The position numbers and the translations under genes are program-made. Below the pieces are notes generated by a model. It saw only the letters and a program-made list of their open reading frames with translations. It had not been told where the DNA came from and searched no databases. Of a DNA stretch of 64,000 bases, positions 36,788 to 45,727 are shown one piece after another. The first letter of the stretch is position 1, and every line of letters starts with the position of its first letter. Source of the DNA: Kineobactrum salinum. GTDB taxonomy: Bacteria > Pseudomonadota > Gammaproteobacteria > Pseudomonadales > Halieaceae. The DNA lies in contig NZ_CP048711.1 in assembly GCF_010669285.1 (NCBI RefSeq), positions 3,844,001-3,908,000 on the forward strand, given 5' to 3'.

Positions 36788-36828
36788 GACCAATCAATAT
36801 ATCCAATATATGGATATATTGATTGGTC
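36788..36828. promoter_or_regulatory. Long palindromic operator candidate
   Basis: GACCAATCAATATATCCA and TGGATATATTGATTGGTC are perfect 18-bp inverted repeats separated by ATATA. Related half-sites (GATATATTGATATATTG) lie about 80 bp away near 36707, towards the aldo/keto reductase. The site lies between the divergent reductase and ArsR-like genes, a standard position for an ArsR-type repressor. Confidence 0.65.
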
Positions 36829-36901
36829 GAAAGCAGATTGTCAAATATTTTTCTGGGGAGCTATCCGGCCGCACTTGCCAGAACAAACACATGGAATAGT
36901 T

Positions 36902-37213
36902 ATGAAGCCATTTTCCCACCCCGATATGAACGAAATAGAGAACATTAATATTTTCTATGCTCTGGGCGATGCTGCGCGATTGCATATCATCAAAAACCTT
37001 TACCAGGCCAAGCAGCCACTGACCTGCATTCAGGCAGCCGAGGGCATTGATAACTTACCCATTTCAACACGCTCACACTGTTTTCGTGTATTGCGGGAAA
37101 CCGGATTAATTCGCTCGGAGAAGAAGGGGCGAGAATGCTATAACACCCTGCGTCTGGAAGAGCTGGACAAGAAATTTCCTGGCCTGATGAAGGCAGTTAT
37201 CAGCAAGTCATAG
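36902..37213 (+). CDS. ArsR-family HTH transcriptional regulator
   Basis: A 103-residue winged-helix protein: FYALGDAARLHIIKNLYQ, LTCIQAAEGI, LPISTRSHCFRVLRETGLIR (recognition helix) and KKGRECYNTLRLEELDKKFP. The cysteine motif of metal-sensing ArsR (ELCVCDL) is absent, so it probably senses an organic ligand. The ATG at 36902 is preferred because it starts the conserved domain; the longer frame runs through the operator palindrome. Confidence 0.82.
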   Translation: MKPFSHPDMNEIENINIFYALGDAARLHIIKNLYQAKQPLTCIQAAEGIDNLPISTRSHCFRVLRETGLIRSEKKGRECYNTLRLEELDKKFPGLMKAVISKS

Positions 37214-37223
37214 TCGGGGATAG

Positions 37224-37424
37224 CAGGTATCTGCACGAGCAGTACAGGGACTCTTCGTCAATGGTGGTGTTGTCGAGTTTTACCGACAGCATGATTTCCT
37301 CGGCGCCTTCCAGAAAATCTATTGGATGCCATTTTCTCGCTACGATGACACCTGGGACACGATAGAATATTGGTTTGTTGATAAACGCTTGAACAGAACT
37401 CGAAAAATGGGGCGGAGGGATTAA
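37224..37424 (+). pseudogene. Possible gene scrap after the ArsR-like gene
   Basis: A 66-codon open stretch without a plausible early start reads GLFVNGGVVEFYRQHDFLGA and, later, MPFSRYDDTWDTIEYWFVDK. The aromatic, charged composition looks protein-like rather than random. No family is recognised. It ends at the strong hairpin at 37409-37443. Confidence 0.25.
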
Positions 37425-37443
37425 AAATTAATCCCTCCGCCCC
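37409..37443 (-). terminator. Strong intrinsic terminator
   Basis: A perfect 16-bp stem (GGGGCGGAGGGATTAA with its complement) closes a 3-nt loop. On the minus strand it is followed by ATTTTTCG, giving a U-run suited to ending the minus-strand DUF6958-GFA unit. On the plus strand the following CTTGTTT is a poorer U-tract. Confidence 0.8.
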
Positions 37444-37458
37444 CTTGTTTGGAGATCC

Positions 37459-37872
37459 TCAGAGGGAACTGGCGGGCTCAGCCTGGTAGGCTTCGTGGAG
37501 TAAACTTATAAACGGTTTTGCTTGTGCAATAACATTTTCAGCAATGGCAGTGACAGGGATGCCCGGTGTCCATGAATTCATCACTGCGGCACCAGACAGC
37601 TCCCCAAGGCGTTCTAATGTGATGGCTTCGTGGCGCTGAGGAACACCAAGCCGGTCCAGTTGACGCTGGACAATACTCATCATTGTGCCGAGTTGCCGAT
37701 CAGAAAGCAGCGAAGCTGGACCAGAGCCGAAATATTCTGGAGAGTTTCCTGTACGAGATTGAGCAACACTGAAGGGAGTGCATGAATTCACGTATGGGAA
37801 GAACAACCGGCCAATACCAAGCAGTCCAGCCTGACGTTGTTGCCTGAAACCAGTCCAAAACGTTGGATTCAA
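37459..37872 (-). pseudogene. Probable class IV aminotransferase-like C-terminal remnant
   Basis: The last third (LGELSGAAVMNSWTPGIPVT, AIAENVIAQAKPFISLLHEA) looks like the C-terminal part of class IV (branched-chain-type) aminotransferases, where S/T-x-S-x-x-G-I-x-P-V forms the PLP-phosphate site. The N-terminal two thirds of the fold, including the PLP lysine, are absent. Another frame overlapping the 5' end (MQPETAIERIESNVLDWF) may be the continuation, implying a frameshift. Identification is tentative. Confidence 0.35.
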
Positions 37873-37889
37873 TTCGTTCTATCGCCGTT

Positions 37890-38375
37890 TCAGGCTGCAT
37901 TTGCCCCAGGCTTACGCAACATAGAGAGCATCATTTTGGGCACCATCACTGCTTGACTGAAGAAGGCTCCTGAATGCTTTGTCAGTGAATCTGGAACATC
38001 TTTGACGCGCCGATGACAAAAGATATGCCGATTGGGATTCGGCAAAGCAGCCTGGTTTGGATAGTGACTGCCTGGAACGAAAGCGGCCTTGACACCAGGC
38101 AGAAGCAATGCGAAACCGACGACTGGTGAGCGGCAATGCTTGCATACCCCACGGTCTACTACAGCGTTTTTCTGGTGCTTTTTGAACTCAATAGTGCTTT
38201 CGTCAACTATTTCGACTTCTTCCGCGCGTAATGCGGTATTGTCGGAAAACGGAGACTGACAGAATTCCTGACAAGTCAGACAGTGACAATAATATCTCAT
38301 ACGTGGCAACGCTTTAACGATAACGACTGATTTTCCGCATGCGCATGGACAATGTTGTGATTCGAAGCTCTCCAT
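37890..38375 (-). CDS. GFA/CENP-V family zinc protein
   Basis: A 161-residue protein of the glutathione-dependent formaldehyde-activating (GFA) family. The zinc-binding cysteines are visible as HCPCACGKS, YYCHCLTCQEFC and GVCKHCRSP. Most GFA-family members have no proven link with formaldehyde, so only the fold is claimed. It follows the DUF6958 gene by 3 nt on the same strand and is probably cotranscribed with it. Confidence 0.85.
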   Translation of the reverse strand: MESFESQHCPCACGKSVVIVKALPRMRYYCHCLTCQEFCQSPFSDNTALRAEEVEIVDESTIEFKKHQKNAVVDRGVCKHCRSPVVGFALLLPGVKAAFVPGSHYPNQAALPNPNRHIFCHRRVKDVPDSLTKHSGAFFSQAVMVPKMMLSMLRKPGANAA

Positions 38376-38378
38376 AAC

Positions 38379-38696
38379 TTAGCTCTTGCCTTTTCCCGGT
38401 TCGCGCCACCAACGAAGTGGCTTTGATTTTGGATCACGATTCAGAATACCCTTTGCTTCCAAATCGAGTTGAATCGCTTTTTGCCACCAGCCAATTTTTT
38501 CACCATTTGGCCATAATTCATCGGGCACTACTGGAATGAGCTCCTCCTTGATCTCCTTGGCAGTGAGCCCGGGTTCATTAGCGGGAATGATTTTCAACAT
38601 GGCATCCCTCATTACCTCATATTTCGTCTTATCAACCCTCACAGTTCTGCCGGGAGAGTTCACATTCTCAATTTCGATTTTGTCTGATTTGGTCAT
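38379..38696 (-). CDS. DUF6958-like protein
   Basis: A 105-residue protein, MTKSDKIEIENVNSPGRTVR, then VDKTKYEVMRDAMLKIIP, GLTAKEIKEELIPVVPDELW, GEKIGWWQKAIQLDLEAKGI and a basic end. It resembles a small winged-helix-like family annotated as DUF6958, of unknown function; the name is from memory. The ATG at 38696 has AGGAAAC 4 nt upstream and is preferred over an earlier in-frame start. Confidence 0.65.
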   Translation of the reverse strand: MTKSDKIEIENVNSPGRTVRVDKTKYEVMRDAMLKIIPANEPGLTAKEIKEELIPVVPDELWPNGEKIGWWQKAIQLDLEAKGILNRDPKSKPLRWWREPGKGKS

Positions 38697-38799
38697 AGTG
38701 TTTCCTGTGAGGTCGAAGGTCATTGATAACCGGCGACTCCGAAGGTGAAAATTGTCTGACAGCAGCCGATTGTTGGGCGTTTTCCCCGTAAGCTCTCAA

Positions 38800-38975
38800 A
38801 CTCGGTTAAGTGTCGTATTCGTCGTGCAAACGCCACCACTCATACGCAGAGGTTTGCGGTCAGCGCATCCAGTGCTCGCCTCAGCTTCTATTCTTTGGCG
38901 AGGAGCCCCCCGGCGCGACTTTTCCCACTCTTCACGCGATACAACTTTTGGAAGTGTAATCTTACTTGCTGGCAT
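38800..38975 (-). pseudogene. DUF899-family N-terminal remnant
   Basis: From the ATG at 38975 the frame reads MPASKITLPKVVSREEWEKS and then RRGAPRQRIEAEAS. V-V-S-R-E-E-W is the start signature of DUF899 (thioredoxin-like) proteins. A neighbouring frame then reads YEWWRLHDEYDT, similar to a later part, so deletions and a frame change have destroyed the gene. The plus-strand ORF over the same bases is a shadow. Confidence 0.5.
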
Positions 38976-38996
38976 GATCTGGACCTCGATAGTTCA

Positions 38997-39278
38997 ATGT
39001 ATTTCCTAGTCGAATGGGTAAGATCGATTTCGACAGCGCCTACGACGGACTATGAGCCATGGACCATCGGCGAAGTGGTCATCGACGGTCAATCCCATAC
39101 GCTGACGAAAGCCTACTGGTGTGAACCCGAGCCCGGGTTCGAGAGTGGAACCACTATCCTCATGGAGGACGGTGCGGTGCTCATGCAGGGATATATCTAC
39201 AGGCCTGGCCGAGATCCGATAAAGGTCGAGGCGGAGTTTTCCCTCTCCGCGCAGCCCGATTTCCCTGGGTGCTGCTAA
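38997..39278 (+). CDS. Hypothetical protein, 93 residues
   Basis: Starts MYFLVEWVRSISTAPTTDYE and contains a beta-rich core (WTIGEVVIDGQSHTLTKAYW, CEPEPGFESGTTILMEDGAV). No family recognised and no good ribosome-binding site seen. Regular alternation of hydrophobic residues argues that it is or was coding. The following stretch 39279-39491 holds a minus-strand open frame (VEAEVFPDHPLDAVINPWDA) that may be another gene scrap. Confidence 0.4.
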   Translation: MYFLVEWVRSISTAPTTDYEPWTIGEVVIDGQSHTLTKAYWCEPEPGFESGTTILMEDGAVLMQGYIYRPGRDPIKVEAEFSLSAQPDFPGCC

Positions 39279-39491
39279 TATCGGCGATCAATCGGTTGAA
39301 GGCACCACGCGCATATTGGTTTTGACTTTGAAAAGCCGCCAGCCAAGCAATAAGATCTTAGCGGTGAGCGACTGCCGTCATTCGTATTGCCAGGAACGCA
39401 CACAACTGGCGCATCCCAAGGATTAATGACGGCATCAAGCGGATGGTCGGGGAAAACTTCTGCTTCCACGAAGAGGTATTCGATCAGGCTG

Positions 39492-39680
39492 TTAACCCTC
39501 TTTATTTTTGTTGAACACCTGTTCTTTCCAATCAGCGCCTAATGCCTGTTCAATGTAGTCACGCATGAATTGACGAATTTTTTGTGACGGTGTCACGTCT
39601 TCCTCGTCACACAGTTTTTCAAATGCCGCCTTCTTTTGGGGATCAACCAGAACTGTTAACCGTGCAGTGCGCTTTTCCAT
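39492..39680 (-). CDS. Ribbon-helix-helix (CopG-type) protein
   Basis: A 62-residue protein: MEKRTARLTVLVDPQKKAAF gives the DNA-contacting beta-strand and first helix, and DEEDVTPSQKIRQFMRDYIE the second helix. This is the RHH_1 fold used by small repressors and antitoxins. No toxin gene is adjacent. The ATG at 39680 has GAGGGAGA upstream. It lies 13 bp after pckA on the same strand and may be read from its promoter. Confidence 0.75.
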   Translation of the reverse strand: MEKRTARLTVLVDPQKKAAFEKLCDEEDVTPSQKIRQFMRDYIEQALGADWKEQVFNKNKEG

Positions 39681-39693
39681 GGTCTCCCTCTTG

Positions 39694-41316
39694 TTAAACG
39701 CTGGTTGACAGGGTCGGGCCTGCACTTACCAACGATGCCCCGGTGGGGGTGTCGGTGAATTGCTCAAAATTGGCAATAAATTTGGCTGCCAGTGAAGAGG
39801 CTTTTCGTAGCCATTCGCCCGGGTTGGCGTACGTCTTGCGCGGATCAAGCAGTTCGGCATCCACGCCTTCAATTACGCTGGGGATTTCCAGGTTCAACAA
39901 TGGCAGCGGGATGAAGTCTGCCGTTTCAATGGAACCATCGAGAATTGCATCAATAATTCTACGCGTCGCCTTGATGGAGATGCGACTTCCCGTTCCATTC
40001 CAGCCGGTGTTGACCAGATAGGCCTGAGCGCCCGATTGTTCCATGCGTTTTTTCAGTACTTCGGCGTACCGCGTCGGATGTAAGCTCAGAAATGCCGCAC
40101 CGAAACAGGCGGAAAACGTTGGCGTGGGCTCGGTGATCCCTCGCTCGGTACCTGCCAGTTTGGAAGTGTAGCCCGAGAGAAAATAGTACTCCGCTTGCGC
40201 TTTGGTGAGTCGCGCCACGGGGGGGAGTACACCGAAGGCATCCGCAGTGAGGAAAATCACCCGGGTCGCATGACCGCCCAATGAGCTGGGTCTGACGATA
40301 TTCTTGATGTGGTAAATCGGGTACGATACACGGGTGTTTTCGGTTTTTGAAGCGTCGGTATAATCAATATTTCCCTTTGCATCCACCACTACATTTTCAA
40401 GCAGAGCATCCCGCTTGATAGCCGCATAAATGTCCGGTTCATGTTCCTGGCTGAGGTTGATAGTCTTCGCGTAACAGCCTCCCTCGAAATTGAACACGCC
40501 ATTGTCATCCCAGCCGTGTTCGTCGTCGCCAATGAGCGCCCGCTTGGGATCTGTCGACAAAGTGGTTTTGCCGGTACCGGATAAACCGAAAAAGATCGCG
40601 GTATCACCATCCTTGCCCATGTTGGCCGAACAATGCATTGAAGCAATACCCTGTTGCGGTAACAGGTAATTCATGACCGAGAAAATGCCTTTCTTCATTT
40701 CTCCGCCATACCACGTGCCTCCGATAATCTGCATACCTTCAGTCATGTTGAAGGCGACGAAGTTTTCGGAGTTGAGTCCTTGTTCCTTCCAGTAAGGGTT
40801 TAGGGTCCTGGAGCCGTTCAGTACAACAAAGTCGGGTTCGAAATTCTCCAGTTCATCGTCCGAAGGGTGGATAAACATGTTCTTTACAAAGTGAGACTGC
40901 CAGGCGACTTCGGTAACAAAGCGGATCTTCAACCGACTGGCCGGGTCGGCACCACAAAACAGGTCATTCACAAATAATCGTTTTCCGCTGAGCTGCTTGC
41001 TGACCAGAGATTTGAGGGATTGCCAAATCTCAGGCGTTATTGGCTTATTGTCGTTAGCCCCTTGGTCTGACCACCACAGGGTATCGCGGGTAGTGTCGTC
41101 TTCGACGAAATACTTATCCTTTGGCGAGCGTCCGGTGAAGATGCCTGTGTCGACGGCTACCGCTCCGCTATTGGTGATACGGCCGAGATCATAGCCACTG
41201 AGTTCGGGGCGGGTTTCTTCCTGAAACAGGGTGTCGTAATCCGGATTGTAGAGGATTTCCTGTGGTGCATGTATGCCGTATTCGGATAGTTTCTCGTTCA
41301 GTCGGGGTTTCGTCAT
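39694..41316 (-). CDS. pckA: Phosphoenolpyruvate carboxykinase (ATP)
   Basis: A 540-residue enzyme converting oxaloacetate and ATP to PEP in gluconeogenesis, needed when growing on acids such as those from the catabolic locus further right. Motifs: [26 protein letters not shown], the kinase-1a loop [11 protein letters not shown], and FEGGCYAK. The ATG at 41316 is chosen for its AGGGAA upstream and because it gives the family length. It is divergent from the SulP gene across about 140 bp of AT-rich DNA. Confidence 0.96.
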   Translation of the reverse strand: MTKPRLNEKLSEYGIHAPQEILYNPDYDTLFQEETRPELSGYDLGRITNSGAVAVDTGIFTGRSPKDKYFVEDDTTRDTLWWSDQGANDNKPITPEIWQSLKSLVSKQLSGKRLFVNDLFCGADPASRLKIRFVTEVAWQSHFVKNMFIHPSDDELENFEPDFVVLNGSRTLNPYWKEQGLNSENFVAFNMTEGMQIIGGTWYGGEMKKGIFSVMNYLLPQQGIASMHCSANMGKDGDTAIFFGLSGTGKTTLSTDPKRALIGDDEHGWDDNGVFNFEGGCYAKTINLSQEHEPDIYAAIKRDALLENVVVDAKGNIDYTDASKTENTRVSYPIYHIKNIVRPSSLGGHATRVIFLTADAFGVLPPVARLTKAQAEYYFLSGYTSKLAGTERGITEPTPTFSACFGAAFLSLHPTRYAEVLKKRMEQSGAQAYLVNTGWNGTGSRISIKATRRIIDAILDGSIETADFIPLPLLNLEIPSVIEGVDAELLDPRKTYANPGEWLRKASSLAAKFIANFEQFTDTPTGASLVSAGPTLSTSV

Positions 41317-41459
41317 CTCGCAAATTCCCTGTTTCATGGCAGTGGGCCAGGTCCAGATAATTGAATCATTGAATGTTAACTATATTATCATATAATACGT
41401 ATATGCCAAGGGCGTTGCACCGGCCTTTATTCCAGCCAATTTCTGCGGGGAGTACATCC

Positions 41460-43202
41460 ATGTCCCACCGACAGCACCTGTTTTCCTTGCGGGCGGGGTA
41501 TGCCTTGCGAGAGGTGTGGGCAGAGGGATATGGTCGGGAAGCGCTTCTGAAAGATCTGATCGCCGGCGCGACCGTGGGTGTGATCGCCATTCCGCTGGCT
41601 ATGGCGTTGGCGATCGCCAGTGGCGTACCGCCGCAATACGGCCTGTACACGGCCATCATCGCAGGGGCGATTATTGCCCTGGCCGGTGGCAGTCGCTACA
41701 GTGTTTCGGGGCCGACGGCCGCATTTGTAGTGATCCTGCATCCGCTCACCACCAAGTATGGCCTGGCAGGGCTGCTGCTGGCCTCCGTAATGGCCGGCAT
41801 CATACTGATCGCCATGGCCTACGCCCGCCTTGGACGATTTATCGAGTATATTCCTGAGTCCGTGACCCTGGGCTTTACCGGGGGGATAGCGATTGTGATC
41901 GCCGTGTTACAGATTCCCGATTTTACCGGATTGGCGTTTCACGAGTTGCCGGAACACTTTGTCGCCAAAATCATAGCTATTGGCACTCATCTCCACCAAC
42001 TCGATACGGGTAGCACCCTGATTGCCGCTTTTACTCTCTCGGTGATGATGCTGTGGCCACGATTGCGAACGCCAGTTCCTCCCCACCTGCCCGCGCTGGT
42101 GCTTGCCTGTCTGCTGGGGATAATGTTAAGCGGCATGGGCATCGAATTGGATACCATCGGTTCGCGTTTTCACTATCTGTTGCCTGATGGCTCGGAGGCG
42201 GCTGGCATTCCCCCCTATTTGCCTTCTCTGGAATGGCCATGGAACCGAGCTGGTGCAGACGGGCATCCCCTGGAACTGTCCTGGGCCCTGGTAACTGATT
42301 TGCTGCCGGCTGCCTTCGCCATTGCCATGTTGGGGGCCATCGAGTCGCTGCTGTGCGCGGTAGTACTGGATGGGATGTCCGGTAAGCGCCATAGTGCAAA
42401 CAGTGAATTGCTGGCCCAGGGCATGGCCAATGTGGTAACGCCTTTTTTCGGTGGTATCACAGCTACAGCAGCCATTGCACGGTCAGCCACCAATTTCAAA
42501 GCGGGTGCAGTTTCGCCTGTGGCCGCTCTCGCTCATGCTGTCGTGGTTTTGCTGGGCCTCTTGCTGCTTGCCCGATTTCTGGCCTACGTACCCATGCCGG
42601 CGATGGCAGCGCTTTTGATCGTGGTTGCGTGGAATATGAGTGAAGCCCCCAAATCCATCAAGCTGATAAGAAAATCGCCGCTACCCGATGTGCTGGTGTT
42701 TCTGGTGTGCCTGTCGTTGACCGTATTTTTCGATATGGTGATAGCCATCACAGTGGGTGTATTACTGGCTTCCCTGTTGTTTATGCGAGAGATGGCCGCG
42801 ATAACGCGCGTGGTGGAGATTACTGATAGCAGCGAGTTCAGTCATCGCTCGCTGCCCGCCAACTGGAAGGTATTCAAAATTCGCGGCGCGCTATTTTTCG
42901 CGGCGGCAGATCGCATATTCGGTGAGATGACCCAACATGCACGGGGTGTCGATGGCATCATCCTGCATATGCGCTACAGCTCTTATCTGGATGCCGGGGG
43001 ATTGGCAGCAATTGAAAAATTGATGGCGCATTGTGAAAAGCACCAAATACCGTTGATCTTTTCGGCCTGGCAGTTTCAGCCATTGAAAACCCTTGCCAGA
43101 GCGCGTGCCGATACCACAAGCCCCTTGAGTGCATCGTATCCGACGCTGGACGATGCAATCAGCGAGGCGTTAAGCAGAGACCAACAGCATGAAACTGAAT
43201 GA
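41460..43202 (+). CDS. SulP/SLC26-family anion transporter with STAS domain
   Basis: A 580-residue membrane protein. The transport domain has the SulP signature (DLIAGATVGVIAIPLAMALA, then GLYTAIIAGAI) and about 12-14 predicted transmembrane helices; the C-terminal STAS domain covers about 455-570 (FKIRGALFFAAADRIF, LHMRYSSYLDAGGLAAIEKL). Substrates in the family include sulfate, bicarbonate and C4-dicarboxylates (DauA); none can be assigned. ATG at 41460 has GGGGAG upstream. The next gene overlaps its end by 14 nt. Confidence 0.92.
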   Translation: MSHRQHLFSLRAGYALREVWAEGYGREALLKDLIAGATVGVIAIPLAMALAIASGVPPQYGLYTAIIAGAIIALAGGSRYSVSGPTAAFVVILHPLTTKYGLAGLLLASVMAGIILIAMAYARLGRFIEYIPESVTLGFTGGIAIVIAVLQIPDFTGLAFHELPEHFVAKIIAIGTHLHQLDTGSTLIAAFTLSVMMLWPRLRTPVPPHLPALVLACLLGIMLSGMGIELDTIGSRFHYLLPDGSEAAGIPPYLPSLEWPWNRAGADGHPLELSWALVTDLLPAAFAIAMLGAIESLLCAVVLDGMSGKRHSANSELLAQGMANVVTPFFGGITATAAIARSATNFKAGAVSPVAALAHAVVVLLGLLLLARFLAYVPMPAMAALLIVVAWNMSEAPKSIKLIRKSPLPDVLVFLVCLSLTVFFDMVIAITVGVLLASLLFMREMAAITRVVEITDSSEFSHRSLPANWKVFKIRGALFFAAADRIFGEMTQHARGVDGIILHMRYSSYLDAGGLAAIEKLMAHCEKHQIPLIFSAWQFQPLKTLARARADTTSPLSASYPTLDDAISEALSRDQQHETE

Positions 43203-43419
43203 GGCCATAGAAATGGGAAAAACGGGTTGCTGGCGGGATGCTCAGGTCAGACTCACCCCGGGCAGTCGGAGCAAATGGTTCGTGATGCTGCATGATACCC
43301 GTTACAAAACCTATGTTCTTGCGGACGATGAGGATCGGCCGATCGCCGATGAAGATCTGAATACTCTTTCTCGACTTATTCAAACCATCGGCCTGAAAGA
43401 ATTCACCGTGTGTTTGTAA
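43189..43419 (+). CDS. Hypothetical small protein coupled to the SulP gene
   Basis: A 76-residue protein, MKLNEAIEMGKTGCWRDAQV, RLTPGSRSKWFVMLHDTRYK, TYVLADDEDRPIADEDLNTL. It has a short alpha/beta pattern, a single cysteine and an acidic middle; no family is recognised. Its start lies within the last codons of the SulP gene, so it is translationally coupled to the transporter. Confidence 0.6.
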   Translation: MKLNEAIEMGKTGCWRDAQVRLTPGSRSKWFVMLHDTRYKTYVLADDEDRPIADEDLNTLSRLIQTIGLKEFTVCL

Positions 43420-43441
43420 TTCCATTTTGAGGATATTATTA

Positions 43442-43783
43442 ATGTCAAACTTTCCGTCCTGTCCCCAGTGTCAATCCTCGTTTAGCTACGAAGATCGCGG
43501 TCTGCTGGTGTGTCCCGAGTGCGGACATGAATGGGAGCAGATGAATGATGCCGCGTCAAATGAATCCGTTCCCAAAGTCAAGGATGCTAACGGCAATGAT
43601 CTTTATGAAGGCGAGAGCGCCACACTGGTCAAGGATCTCAAAGTGAAAGGCAGCTCAACTGTGCTGAAAATCGGCACTAAACTCAAGATCAGGCGGATTG
43701 TCGATGGTGACCACAACATCGATTGCCGCGTTGATAAAGTGGGAGAAATGATGCTGAAATCCGAGTTTGTCAAAAAAGTTTGA
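43442..43783 (+). CDS. yjdM: YjdM/PhnA-like zinc-ribbon protein
   Basis: A 113-residue protein with an N-terminal zinc ribbon (CPQCQSSFSYEDRGLLVCPEC, here CPQC and CPEC as the metal-binding pairs) and the C-terminal PhnA domain (VKDANGNDLYEGESATLVKD, LKIGTKLKIRRIVDGDHNID). Despite the old phnA name, E. coli YjdM is not a proven phosphonate enzyme. ATG at 43442 is the family start, with GAGGATATT upstream. The following 159 bp before the atu genes hold no supported gene. Confidence 0.9.
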   Translation: MSNFPSCPQCQSSFSYEDRGLLVCPECGHEWEQMNDAASNESVPKVKDANGNDLYEGESATLVKDLKVKGSSTVLKIGTKLKIRRIVDGDHNIDCRVDKVGEMMLKSEFVKKV

Positions 43784-43942
43784 TGCGCGGGTCGTGTCCG
43801 TCGTGCTTGTTTTACGAGTGATACGCAGTGGACCTTCTGATGTCGTGCCAGGTGCTTGCATCTGCGTATGCTGGTTTGATAGCTGCTGCATTGAACAGAC
43901 GTTTTGGTGGGTTTGCAGTTTTATTGGTGACCGTTCTCAGCT

Positions 43943-45727
43943 TTATTCGAGCAGCTTGGCGGGTACCGTTATTGTTTTGCTGAGCAGCATCTGTGCCAGC
44001 GCCTTGCCCTGCGGATCCACCAGTAGGGATGCCGTGCCGCCGCCACCCAGGGCCTCGGTGATGAAAAAGTTGAAGGCGAGGATGCCCGGCAGCTCAAACC
44101 GCGTGACTTCGCCCCGCACAGTGTGGGCGAAGTAGTTCCTTACCGATTCCGCGGTGAGTTGCTCGCGCAGGTAGGGCACAAATTCGGGCTTTCTGGACAT
44201 TACCCCAATATTGGCGTTATCACCCTTGTCGCCACTGCGGGCCCAGGCCAGGGCCTCCAGAGGCACGTGGATGGCATCCTTCGTGACGGGGACCGGCGAG
44301 CCCGGGTAGCGGGTCCCGGTGGCGGGGGCTGAACTCTCGTCGCCGTCGAAGCAGCGTTGTTCGATGATCTCGCTACCGAGCTGAATCGTCACCGGTACCG
44401 CACTCTTGTCGATCAGGGAGGAGTGGACTCGCATCAGCGGTGTGGGCCTGACACGTTCGAGGGCAAAACCGCTCATACCCGGAGGCCCGGAAGTCGCCAG
44501 GTAGGCCCTTTCGTGTGAGGCGAAAGTCAGGGCGGCGGGGTTGTCATGATGCAGGCCGAACTTGCCCATCACCTCGCGGGTTTCCCGTGCCCGACTATGG
44601 GGGCCATAGGTGTCCTCGGCACCAATGATCTCCAGGCTCACGCCCCGATAGTCAGGCCAGCCCTGCTCGGCAAAATAACGGCGGGTACGCTTGACCCAGG
44701 CTTCGAGACTCGCACGTGCCTTCTCCGCACAGCGCGGGCCGGCCATAAAGAAATTGCCGCTGAGTTTGAAGCCATCGGCATGAATGGCGCACACTTTGTA
44801 CTGCGGTCCGGGCGCGCGGCCCCGGGCACCACTGACACGCAGCTGGTCCTTGCCGACAGTCTCGAATTTCACGCCGGTCCAGTCGCAGGCGACATCGGGC
44901 AGGAGGTAGTTGGCGGGGTCGCCGATTTCGTACAGCAGTTGCTCGCCAACGGTACCCGGTGTGACCATGCCGCCGGTCTTCGGGGGGATCTGCACTATGA
45001 AACTGGCATCTTCACTGACCTCGACGATCGGATAGCTCATGTTGGAGAAATCCGGCACCTGGTGCCAGTCGGTGAAATTTCCCCCGGTACACTGGGCGCC
45101 GCACTCGATGACGTGGCCAGCCAGCGCCGCCTGTGCAAGCTGGTCGTAGTCCTCCCTGGCCCATCCGAATTCGTGCATCAGCGGCGCAATGACCACCGCG
45201 CTGTCGACCACCCGACCGGTCACGATAATCTGCGCGTCGGCCTCCAGGGCGCGGACGATGGGCCGCGCACCCAAGTAGGCGTTGATGCTGGCCAGTTTGC
45301 GCGGCAGGGGAGCGCCTGATTGCAGTTCCGGCAAACCCAGAGTTGCCAGTTCCTCTTCCCGCCCGGCGAGATCGTCGCCGTAGATCCCGGCGATCCGGAG
45401 ATCAAGTGAGAGGGAGCTGCAGAGTTCCTCCAGGGCGGCGATACAGCCCGGCACGTTGACGCCGCCGGCATTGGCTATTACCTTGATCCCTTTGCGGGCG
45501 CAGTCGGCAATCACGTCCTTCATGGCGACAGTAACAAAATCCATCGCGAAGCCCAGGCGATGGTCCTTCGCCTGGGCTTTCGCCAGTATCGCCATGGTGA
45601 CTTCGGCTAGGTAATCGAACACCAGGTAGTCGATATCTCCCCGGTCGACCAGCTGTCGGGCGGCAAGCTGGCTGTCGCCGTAGAATGCGGACGCGCAACC
45701 TATGCGCACTGTTTGATGTGCTGTCAT
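43943..45727 (-). CDS. atuA: AtuA-like acyclic terpene utilisation protein (DUF1446)
   Basis: A 594-residue protein of the AtuA/DUF1446 family: VRIGCASAFYGDSQLAARQL, DYLVFDYLAEVTMAILAKAQ, IKVIANAGGVNVPGC, and a C-terminal extension (about 490-590; LALARSGDKGDNANIG-like LAWARSGDKGDNANIGVMSR). The biochemical role is unknown, but in Pseudomonas aeruginosa atuA heads the citronellol/geraniol operon and is needed for growth on these. It overlaps the biotin carboxylase gene by 4 nt and is the last gene of the unit here. Confidence 0.88.
   Translation of the reverse strand: MTAHQTVRIGCASAFYGDSQLAARQLVDRGDIDYLVFDYLAEVTMAILAKAQAKDHRLGFAMDFVTVAMKDVIADCARKGIKVIANAGGVNVPGCIAALEELCSSLSLDLRIAGIYGDDLAGREEELATLGLPELQSGAPLPRKLASINAYLGARPIVRALEADAQIIVTGRVVDSAVVIAPLMHEFGWAREDYDQLAQAALAGHVIECGAQCTGGNFTDWHQVPDFSNMSYPIVEVSEDASFIVQIPPKTGGMVTPGTVGEQLLYEIGDPANYLLPDVACDWTGVKFETVGKDQLRVSGARGRAPGPQYKVCAIHADGFKLSGNFFMAGPRCAEKARASLEAWVKRTRRYFAEQGWPDYRGVSLEIIGAEDTYGPHSRARETREVMGKFGLHHDNPAALTFASHERAYLATSGPPGMSGFALERVRPTPLMRVHSSLIDKSAVPVTIQLGSEIIEQRCFDGDESSAPATGTRYPGSPVPVTKDAIHVPLEALAWARSGDKGDNANIGVMSRKPEFVPYLREQLTAESVRNYFAHTVRGEVTRFELPGILAFNFFITEALGGGGTASLLVDPQGKALAQMLLSKTITVPAKLLE

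Noticed and set aside
38752-39009. Plus-strand ORF of 85 residues
   Set aside because: It is the shadow of a minus-strand DUF899-type remnant, which has the recognisable start signature VVSREEW.
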